This document shows positions 56,390 through 64,000 of a stretch of 64,000 nt of DNA, piece after piece. The position numbers and the translations under genes were made by a program. Source of the DNA: Lycorma delicatula (taxonomy: Eukaryota > Arthropoda > Insecta > Hemiptera > Fulgoridae); NCBI RefSeq assembly GCF_047948215.1, contig NC_134461.1, forward strand, positions 85,494,245 through 85,558,244, given 5' to 3'. Below the pieces are notes generated by a model that saw only the letters and a program-made list of their open reading frames with translations, made no database searches and had not been told where the DNA came from. How positions within the stretch are numbered: position 1 is the stretch's first letter; each line of letters begins with the position of its first letter.

Positions 56390-56942
56390 GTGATGGATAA
56401 ATACACGATGCAGGAACGCATAAATGTAATAAAAACTTATTACACATATGGAGAGTGTTTTGCTGAAACTGTCAACGGTGTACATTGTTGCGAGATGATA
56501 CCGGTATTTTTGTGGCGTCAATTGGAGAAGCCATGGTCTATTATGTTGATGACATTATCATCCAGCGGCATAGCGCACATGTCATGCGGCGCGCGAAACC
56601 ATTGAGTTGTTTCAGCAGAGATTTCAGGGGCGGCTGATTTTGAGCAACGGTGATCACAATTGGCCACCAAGGTTATACGATTTTACACCGTATTATTTTT
56701 ATCTCTGGGGATTTGTAAAGTCCAAGGTTTACAGCAAACGCATACCAAGTATTTATTATCCTGAACCTAAAGAAGAGATCCGATGTGTTATCGAAACAAT
56801 TGAGTCACGTTTTTGCGAAAATGTGTTTGAAAACTTTGCCAAAAGATTACGCTACTGTCATACGAGACGTGACCATTTGCCCGATATTATCTTCCATATT
56901 TATCGTAATGTTCACTCTTTCAAAGTATGTCACTTTTCATAA
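56390..56942 (+). pseudogene. Transposase relic, two frames
   Basis: Frame 1 (56390-56605) holds the N-terminal helix-turn-helix start and then loses register. Frame 2 (56607-56942) holds the C-terminal half with WPP and FYLWGFVKSKVY. The expected third aspartate before FLWG is Y here (PYYFYLW), so the catalytic triad is gone. It lies inside the TIR-bounded element. Confidence 0.82.
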
Positions 56943-56967
56943 ATATGTGCATAGATTCATGCACAGC

Positions 56968-57110
56968 CGATCTCCGTGGCGGAGTGATAGCGTCTCGGCC
57001 TTTCATCCGGCGGTCCCGGGTTCGAATTCCGGTCAGGCATGGAATTTTTCATACACTGTAAAATTTTATTTCCATATCCAATGCACAAGCTTCAAGCTTA
57101 TGTGGCGATA
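56968..57110 (+). mobile_element. SINE2 copy
   Basis: The tRNA-Glu-like head reads GCCGATCTCCGTGGCGGAG, TAGCGTCTCGGCCTTTCATCCGG and GGGTTCGAATTCCGGTCAGGC. The body GGAATTTTTCATACACTG and CAATGCACAAGCTTC matches the minus-strand copy at 5421-5572. It is inserted in the mariner-type element. Confidence 0.82.
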
Positions 57111-57171
57111 TTATGGAGAAAAAAAAGGTTCATTATGTAAATTTAAATCCTGTGTTAGTTTTGGGGCACCT

Positions 57172-57381
57172 TATATAACAGCTGATGGTAGTAACTTGAG
57201 GATCAAATCGTATTTATTTAAATTATTTGAAATAATGTACAATTTCCTTTTTATATTAACGGATTGTTGTTTATTGCTGGTAATTTTTCAACAAAAAAAG
57301 TAGAATTAGTTACAAATTGACCAAGTGACACATAATTTTGGGTTTATTGTATTTTACTACTACCATAATTTTGTGACTGTT
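57172..57381. other. Short spacer
   Basis: AT-rich, no feature recognised. The 172-residue frame 56785-57303 runs through the transposon and SINE into this spacer in the wrong frame. Confidence 0.6.
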
Positions 57382-58150
57382 TTAGATAGATTTCATAAGA
57401 AAGCTACCTGTTGTAACGGGAACAATGATTAGACTTCCGGAAAATTTCGACGTATGTTCGCGTTTCGCATCCCCTAGACCCCAAAACCAACTTCAGCTCG
57501 AAAATTTAATATATATATATATATATATTTCACTTTCTTGTGAATACGATAACTGCCGTAATTTTGCGCCAATCACTTTCAAATTGTTCCCTAAAAATAA
57601 TTCGTCCCAAAATCTCGGTCAAGTTCATTAACTGCCAAAATCGGACCATGGGGGTGGAGATGGGAGATTTTTCGAAAAAAGAAAATATCACTATAACTTT
57701 CTTATTAAGTAAAATATCGAATTCTTTTAAAGTTCCTACTATTCTTTGGATAAGGGCCTAAAAGCTTATCTAAATAAAGTTTTTTGGTATCACCAACCAT
57801 TGGCCCAGGGGGTGGAAAAGATTGGGTTTCGAAGACAAAAAAAAAATCATACCTCCCTTAAACAGTATCGAATCGGTTAAAGTGATCGTTAGTCCTGTAA
57901 AAAATTGTCGGAAAAAAGTTTTGATGTGACCAACCCATACGGCAAGGGATGACCAAAATGTTGCTGGAATTGTAAGAAGATGGGGTTTGTCGTATGCTAA
58001 ACATGTGAAACTTTTTTCACATGCAACCGTTGTCGTATTCAGTAAATTTGAATATTTTCTTAACTTTAAGGTGGAAATCTTTTTTATCTCCAACTTAGCA
58101 CCGGTGAAATCTGTCTCCGCCTTCTGGCGTGCCGAAAGGGATTTTTTTGT
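57382..58150 (-). repeat. Family E, copy 3 (inverted)
   Basis: The reverse complement starts CCCTTTCGGCACGCCAGAAGGCGG and ends AGGTAGCTTTCTTATGAAATCTATCTAA, matching copy 1 along its whole length (about 770 bp). It is unexpanded. The 68-residue frame 57425-57631 (MIRLPENFDVCSRF) has a counterpart in copy 2 (49520-49732), but the differences between the two do not favour silent changes. Confidence 0.88.
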
Positions 58151-58444
58151 ATTCCAGTTTGATGACTGATAATATAGAATTTCTTGAGTAATCCAGTAAC
58201 AATTTTTCCCAACCTCATTTTTAAAAAGTAGTTATTATTCCATGAAATTTACGGATATTAAATTTTCAAAATTTTTAGATGGATAAGATAAAATTAAAAA
58301 AATCTATTGTTATGTATATGTTGTAAAATGAAATGTCGGATTTTATATTTAAAGAAATAAGATTCAATTTATATGCGTAGTTTGCCGGATAGAATTACAG
58401 AACTTATGTAGGATAAATAGTAATAGAGAAGCAATTTGTTTCAG

Positions 58445-58717
58445 GATTTGATAAAATGCGTCAGGAAACGGTTATATAAGTACAAAAAGTTAAAAACTAT
58501 ATTTGATTGTTTTATGAACATTTTGAATGTCATTAAATTAAAAACTATAAAAGAAAATTGGCTAGAACTGAAATATAATCAAAGAATCTTACCTAGGGTA
58601 GAAATAATGTCAAAATTTCATCAATTTGACTCGTTTATATTTAGACCGTTTAAAATCAAATTAAGTGAATCTCATGTAAATTATGTGGAAGAAAATCTAT
58701 ATAGAATAAATTTTTAA
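58445..58717 (+). CDS. Candidate terminal exon, unknown protein (weak)
   Basis: A frame of 90 codons follows a plausible 3' splice site (GCAATTTGTTTCAG, ending at 58444) and ends at a TAA, with an AATAAA overlapping the end. It reads DLIKCVRKRLYKYKKLKTIF, then an ILNVIKLKTIKENW block, RILPRVEIMSKFHQFDSF and VEENLYRINF. It is not repeated elsewhere in the window and is not obviously a transposon. I do not recognise the family. Composition (K, I, F, N) is what AT-rich DNA gives, so it may be chance. Confidence 0.18.
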   Translation, partial: DLIKCVRKRLYKYKKLKTIFDCFMNILNVIKLKTIKENWLELKYNQRILPRVEIMSKFHQFDSFIFRPFKIKLSESHVNYVEENLYRINF

Positions 58718-59297
58718 GGTAAAATCAAGAAGACAATGTTTTTCATTCATTTTTTGCGAAAGAGTGATTAAAGCATAGTATAAAAGCTAGAAAATTTAGT
58801 TTGTAAACATTACAAAAAGTGTTTGGAAGTGGCAAAGCGAATGCGATACAGTGCGAATCAAGTGATAGCAACGAGTTGAATGAGAAGTTGATACAAGTAA
58901 TGTGATTTAATCAGTGATCATGAGTTGATTTATTACCAACGATTTATTCTGAATGCATCAATGTAATTTAAATCGTTATTTATAAAAAAAAAAATATTTA
59001 CGTCCATTGTTAATGTGTTATTTTATGCTGAAATGAAATAATATTGAAATTATATATTGTTTGTATTACAATCAATTTTCGTGCATATATAAGTAAAAAT
59101 TTAATATAAACTTTACCATGCGAATTATTATTTTCTTTCTTTTGATTAGTTTTATCTTATCTTCTAGGATATCTTCCTTAGCGTTACATGTTCTAGTTGA
59201 AAATAAAAAAACGAACAATTCGTGCTGGAAAAAATTGATTATTTTATACACTTTTATTACTTAACTATCATCCCCTTCTTGGCTTGGGTCGTACTGT
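58718..59297. other. AT-rich spacer
   Basis: AT-rich spacer. No feature is recognised. Confidence 0.5.
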
Positions 59298-59560
59298 ATT
59301 ACTTCAGAGGATGAATGAGGATGATATGTATGAGTGTAAGTGAAGTGTAGTCTTGTACAGTCTCAGTTCGACCATTCCTGAGATGTGTGGTTAACAAAAC
59401 CCCAACCACCAATATACACCGGTATTCACTGTCTAGTATTAAAATCGTATAAAAAGAATTATTATCTTTTATTATGATTTGAACCTCAGAACTTTCAACT
59501 TCGAAAATCGGTTGTTAAACAACTGATTTGCGACGAGGAGTTAACCACTTGCTGGGCTAT
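59298..59560 (-). mobile_element. SINE1 copy, 3'-truncated, minus strand
   Basis: Minus strand: a worn head (GTGGTTAACTCCTCGTCGC, an AAATCAGTTGTTTAACAACCGATTTTC variant of the palindrome), GGTTCAAATCATAATAAAAG, then ACCGGTGTATATTGGTGGTTGGG and the body to CATCATCCTC. The palindrome region is expanded relative to the consensus. Confidence 0.82.
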
Positions 59561-59849
59561 AATATAAAAGTTAAAATATTGATTTCGTTTTTTTAATTTT
59601 TTTTTTTTATTTTCCTTAGTGTTAAAAAATACTATTATACGAATAAATACGGTATACTGATTACAAAATATGATTTATTTATAAAAATAAATATTTTAAA
59701 AATATTTTCTAAATAGACATTTTCTTGTTCACAGTGTCATTGTTTGAAAATAAATAAATGTACAATAAATTAGGAACTGTCAAAATATAATTATTTTATT
59801 TATTTATTATTTTTTTTTATGAAAGCGTTTACAATCTTAAAATAAAAAT
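59561..59849. other. AT-rich spacer
   Basis: AT-rich spacer. No feature is recognised. Confidence 0.5.
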
Positions 59850-60588
59850 GTGATGTGGACACCACATAACTTCCTACTACGCCTATCGCCTATTAAATTA
59901 ATATACACTTTTTTTTTTTAAATGAAAAGTACATAAAATTTTATTTTTAATAACTTCTGATTTTTTTCTTTTTTATTGTTATTATTGAATTATTATTTAT
60001 CGTAATCTTCTTTTTACAATCAGTGGTTAATAATTATTAATAAATCAATATATTTAAATTAAAAAAAAAGTTAAAAAAAGGAGATAAAGTCGGATTCGAA
60101 CCGACGTGCCTTCTCCTTGTAACATCCAAATATTCTATTAATTAAAAATTCATTTGGCTATAACTCTGGAGCCAATGAAAATGAGTACCACTTATGGTAT
60201 ATTGTGGAAAAGCTCACAATGACGGCTTATTACTGCAGTTAAGAAAAAGTCAAAAATTCAGATTTTTTTGATTTTGGAATCTTTTGGACACTTTTGGTTC
60301 AGTCGATTGAAATCAAAATGGGAGATGCACAACTAGATATTACAACAACCTTAAATCCAAAATTTCAACATCCTTCGGCTAATCGTTTTTGAGTTATATG
60401 AGATACATACATATGAACAGACGTCACGCCGAAACTAATCAGAATATATTCAGGAATGTTCAAAATGGATATTCCCATATTGAACATTCCTGAATATGGA
60501 ATTTGAATCCTGAAAATGGATTTAAATCTGAAAACCGAAATTTTTCGCGATCGCAATACTTTACTTCGTACAAGGAAGTAAAAATAGT
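59850..60588 (-). repeat. Family A, near full length, minus strand
   Basis: The minus-strand 5' end TTTTTACTTCCTTGTACGAAGTAAAGTATTGCGATCGCG starts at 60588. The body includes CGATTAGCCGAAGGATGTTG, TAACATCTAGTTGTGCATCTCCC, a GTCGGTTCGAATCCGACTT B-box-like site, and the 3' end with GGTGTCCACATCACATTTTT at about 59850. A local inverted repeat lies at about 60449-60492 (GGAATGTTCAA and TTGAACATTCC). Confidence 0.88.
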
Positions 60589-60589
60589 C

Positions 60590-60895
60590 AGGTTTCAAAA
60601 AAATTTTAAATCTATTTTAACCCTTTAAACTGGGAATTACAAAAATCTAGAAATTCTGTTTTAGATATTTACATGAAGATTACACACACCAGATATCAAG
60701 TTGTTATTTACTATCGAGAAATTAAAAAAAATAATAAACTTCCTTGTTACTCCATTTTAATCCTTTAAATTCGGGAAACATCCTTTCTAAATGTGCTTAT
60801 TCACCATAATAACGTGTATTCAAATTTTCATCAATTTATTTTCAATAGTTTTTGCAGGGCGTTGATTATGAATCGTTCACGACATATTCTTTTAT
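60590..60895 (+). repeat. Family C, copy C (3' half)
   Basis: It matches 9340-9660: CAGGTTTCAAAAAAATTTTAAA, AATCTAGAAATTCTGTTTTAGATAT, TTACATGAAGATTACA, CCTTTCTAAATGTGCTTA and TGCAGGGCGTTGATTATGAAT. It directly abuts the family A copy. Confidence 0.82.
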
Positions 60896-62054
60896 ATTTA
60901 TTTAGATGTTATTCTGTCGATGAATTTTTAAATTATATTAATTTAAAAATAAAAACCTAATTTACCTATCTTCATTCTGTTCAGCATGCACAGAAAGGTC
61001 AAATAATTTTCTTTAGCGCTTTCTGAGTTGTGAAATATTTATAGTAATTTTTTTTTATTAGTTAAAATTATTTAATGTATTTGTATTTCAATTATTAATA
61101 TCGATTTTAATCAAATCAATTTTTTTATCATCTAATTTATCATACTCGTACTTATAATTTATCTTATATTGACGTGATCTATATATTGTATTATTGTTTT
61201 CCGATCAGAATAAATAATTTATTTTTTAGTCATTATAAACTATAAATAATTATTACATGATTTATTAATAGCAGAGCATTTTTTTAAATATGGCGGCTGG
61301 CAGTGAACATCCATGTTATCGTAATAGTATCTTGTATAAAAGTGAAAATTTAATGAATACAAAATGGGAGTAAGAGTGCAACCAGGCCTTTTGGTTGCGT
61401 GTTACTGCGTATAGAAGAGCATCGTGGCTTGCACCCATGTATATAAATATTCAACGATTTCTTCCTTTTCCCCTCCTACTACCAACACTTTTTTTGGCCT
61501 CAAAACTAGTATTAAGCGTTCGTTGTTCATCTCTCAGTCACTCTCGGTTCAAGAGAAGTCAAACCCTTTCCCCTTCTACTTTATACCACATCGCAGCTCA
61601 GCTACACTCATTCTTCTTTTCTTTGTCTCCTAACTTATTTACAATTCTAATTGCTCTTGTGCCCTTCTAGCACCTCCTTCCTTCACCTTTCTTTTTCTTT
61701 TCTTTTTTTTTTAACACAATAAACCAATTCAACCGACTGAACATTCAGCGCACACTGACATTTACATACACACAACTAATAAGCTTATATAATAACCTCT
61801 GTGTAACTTGCCTTTGAATTTTTGACTGTGAGTATTATTTACCTATTAGTAATAATAAATAATAATAATTTTTTTTGAGTGCATTAGGATATACATTTTA
61901 AAGATATAATTTTATAGAATGAATTCACTTAAGACAATATATGTTCTTTATTCGCATGATACCTTCGAAAGTATGGAAAATATTACTAATATATATAGTA
62001 TATATACTACCATCCTCATCACGGCTTCGCCCACGCTGTACGTGCAATTTCCCG
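60896..62054. other. Unassigned stretch with a pyrimidine-rich block
   Basis: A 61340-61720 block is pyrimidine-rich and less AT-biased. It starts with a hairpin GCAACCA/TGGTTGC at about 61378. Two overlapping frames cross it (61395-61670, 61424-61633) without any family motif. It could be an unrecognised exon, a promoter-proximal region or simply a worn repeat. A small ORF pair at 61919-62164 reads into family C. Confidence 0.35.
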
Positions 62055-62657
62055 TCGTGGTCAGTTATTTTTATTTTACGCTTTTTAGTCAAGTAACCGG
62101 AGACTGGTGCAACCAATCGAGTCGCATACTGAGTAACAGGGACGGTGGTAGTTGGGTTAATTGAGCCGCCGCGCGGCCCTCAACACACAGTCACATCCCC
62201 TTAAAAAATCGAAATTAAATAAAACCCGATAATTTCTCCATTTTCGGGTATATTTAAATTATCTGTTTTAGTTATTTATATGAAGAGTATTTGAAAGCCC
62301 AAATCCGGTGAATATCTCGCTTAGTACAGTCTGACTTAGGGAAAATTTACATCGTTATTCAGAATATTTTTACCTTTCTTCATCCGTTTTTAAGTAAAAT
62401 TTCGAAAAATCTAGAAATTAGTTTTAGATATTCACATGAAAATTACAAACCAAAAATCAAGTTGATTACATCATTACCGAGAAATAAAAACAAATTATAA
62501 ATTTAATTGTTACTACATTTTGATCCTTTAAACTCGGAATTTTCATAAATCCTTTCTTAATGTGCCTACACCATAAGAAAAACGTGTATACAAATTTTCA
62601 TTAATCTATTTTCACTACTTTATGCTGGACGTTGATTATGATACATTTGCGACATGT

Positions 62658-62665
<8 letters not shown>
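62055..62665 (+). repeat. Family C, copy B (uninterrupted)
   Basis: It shares AGTCAAGTAACCGGAGACTGG, CGAGTCGCATACTGAGTAACAG, CTTAAAAAATCGAAATTAAATAA, AAATCTAGAAATTAGTTTTAGATAT, CCTTTCTTAATGTGCCTA and GGACGTTGATTATGAT with copy A. It lacks the SINE, so it shows the empty site. Confidence 0.85.

Positions 62666-62711
<46 letters not shown>
62662..62711. repeat. (TA)n microsatellite
   Basis: A pure TA run of about 50 bp at the 3' boundary of the family C copy. Confidence 0.95.
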
Positions 62712-62719
<8 letters not shown>

Positions 62720-64000
62720 GCTGCATAAGTAATATTAACTGAATATGAAGACGAATTACTTTTTATTGATATGGCACGTCATCATTAGGTTCTGTTTTAC
62801 GATTTTATTTTAAATGTAATAATATCTTATAAGGATTTTAACTTTTGAAGGTAAAGTTGACCATTATATACCCAGAGTTCTATGTAATGTTAGCTGTCTT
62901 CATACAAAGACAAGCGGTTAATCAGGTAATGTAAAACGTCTCATCTCGAGTATAAAAGAAGTACTTAACATTTTTATTGAAAAAGTACTCTTAAGTATTT
63001 TTATTTTTTATAAAATTCAGAAAAAAAAATTCAATTGAAATTACTCTGAATATCAAATATCAGTATAACATCAGGCCAGTCGTCTGATTTAATAATCCAG
63101 TCCATTAAGGATTGGTGAATAACAAAATAACAGAAAATAATATTTTCTATTTAGACAATATATTTTGTTGCTTTTGTAATATATAAATTTTCCCCTAATT
63201 TATCTGAAAAATTTTATTTCTTGTCGAGGAACTGCCTTTACAAAATAAAAAAGGAAAACTCACACAATTAAATAAAAAAAATTAAATAAGTAAAATATGA
63301 AAATTAAAACGGTTTTTGGGAAGTAATAAAGTTAATTTAAATTATTCAACATGTATAATTTATATTTAAAATATATTTAAATATGTTTGATATCAAAATA
63401 ATAATTAAATGTTTACTATAGTCTGATAAATAAAAGAATGCGCCTGTGCTTAGACTGTAATAATTTCTCAATAAACGATCTTAAATAAAAATAACCCGAT
63501 TTGTACCAAACCCTACATTTGGTATGATATATTAGTTTACAAAGGATTTATTCAAGCAATAATATACACGACGTTTACATTCTTGATGAAAACTCAGGAA
63601 AAACAATTGAGGGGCCATTTTTTCGTATATTTTCTATTTTTAAACTTCAACAAAACATTTTTGTAAAAGTGGGTTTTTTCGTCCAAGTTTCAGTTTTTTC
63701 GTCCAATATTTTGAAAATGTTGGGCGTTTAAAAAAAATTTGCTACCTCAGTATTCTTTTTAACAGCATCGAAATTATTTTTCCATATTAATAAAAAACTT
63801 TATTAAGCATAAACTTTGGAATTATAAAAGTCAGTGTGGCTATGTTAAACAGATGAAAGAAGAGCTCAAAATGTTCGACATTAAAGAAGAATGACTGTCT
63901 AAAACAAAAAAAAAAAAATGTTTGAATTAAAGGTGACAAGAAAAACTCAACACAGTTCGAAAGAATGAAATATTTCTAGAAGAAAAAAATTAAACTACAT
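62712..64000. other. AT-rich end of window, no recognised gene
   Basis: No open frame of note. TTTTTTCGTCCAAGTTTCAG and TTTTTTCGTCCAATATTTTG near 63675-63710 form a short local repeat. Nothing else is recognised. Confidence 0.5.

Larger units (their letters stand above)
56273..57171 (+). mobile_element. Mariner-type element with terminal inverted repeats, internally deleted
   Basis: The left end AAGAGTGTCTCAAAATTAAAGC-AGGATTTAAAT (56273-56306) pairs with the right end ATTTAAATCC-TGTGTTAGTTTTGGGGCACCTT (57140-57172), with a TA at each side. The transposase begins MDKYTMQERINVIKTYYTYG (56390 on). After a deletion and frameshifts it continues FQGRLILSNGDHNWPPRLYD, FTPYYFYLWGFVKSKVY, then EIRCVIETIESRFCENVFENF and a RDHLPDIIFH end near 56910. 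The second catalytic aspartate block is scrambled, so the copy is dead. A SINE2 sits near its 3' end (56968-57110). Confidence 0.85.

Noticed and set aside
56975..57045. tRNA-Glu gene (plus)
   Set aside because: Same reasoning: about 4 of 7 acceptor pairs, and a SINE body follows.
56785..57303. Longest open frame in the window (172 codons, plus)
   Set aside because: It runs in the wrong frame through the mariner-type transposase, then a tRNA-like SINE, then spacer. It has no consistent protein signature.
57425..57631. Conserved 68-70 residue protein in family E (also at 49520-49732)
   Set aside because: The frame is preserved only because the repeats are similar. Many differences change residues, and copy 1 (43510-43640) lacks the frame.
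1..64000. Endogenous viral element or LTR retrovirus
   Set aside because: No gag, protease, integrase or LTR pair was recognised. All reverse-transcriptase fragments have non-LTR signatures.

Overview
The window looks like arthropod, most likely insect, nuclear DNA. It is very AT-rich, has many microsatellites, and carries a mix of relics typical of insects: R1-like non-LTR retrotransposons, mariner-type transposases, Helitron pieces, tRNA-derived SINEs, and a hAT and a Tigger-like remnant. The SINE and repeat families feel hemipteran, but that is an impression and cannot be proven from this sequence. I recognise no intact host gene, rRNA, functional tRNA, CRISPR array or bacterial-type operon. 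The window is best read as intergenic or long-intron sequence built from layered mobile elements.

Layout. 1-5.6 kb: a 0.75 kb foldback element, an R1-like 3' tail, repeat families A and B, a Helitron coding relic with a 63-bp tandem repeat, and a tRNA-Glu-like SINE. 5.6-13.9 kb: AT-rich filler, family A and C repeats, a second (inverted) family B copy, a tandem duplication and a striking pair of overlapping hairpins. 13.9-15.5 kb: a decayed R1-like reverse transcriptase split by a SINE with clear target-site duplications. 17.4-18.5 kb: a second R1-like 3' end (minus strand) with its poly(A) tail and a SINE beside it. 20.1-23.0 kb: families A, D and J, a GC island, and a Tigger-like relic split by two SINEs. 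24.4-26.3 kb: two unrelated LINE fragments in opposite orientation, followed by a mariner-like element. 28.6-33.2 kb: a SINE cluster and a non-autonomous Helitron with a good 3' terminus. 34.3-37.1 kb: two mariner-type relics, family G and a LINE fragment, mostly minus strand. 38.6-43.7 kb: a hAT MITE with a perfect 8-bp duplication, a foldback split by a SINE, and families D, J, H and E. 45.9-52.5 kb: a Helitron N-terminal relic, a LINE 3' end inserted into family D, a family E copy with a 260-bp tandem array, a LINE fragment and an inverted family G copy. 55-58.2 kb: two mariner-type elements, one with terminal inverted repeats, and family E. 58.4-64 kb: one weak candidate exon, then families A and C.

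The elements do not work together as a system. What links them is insertion history: SINEs sit inside an R1-like LINE, a Tigger-like element, a foldback and a family C repeat, so SINE activity post-dates all of these. Function calls rest on protein motifs read by eye. Repeat families A to J are named only for this report.
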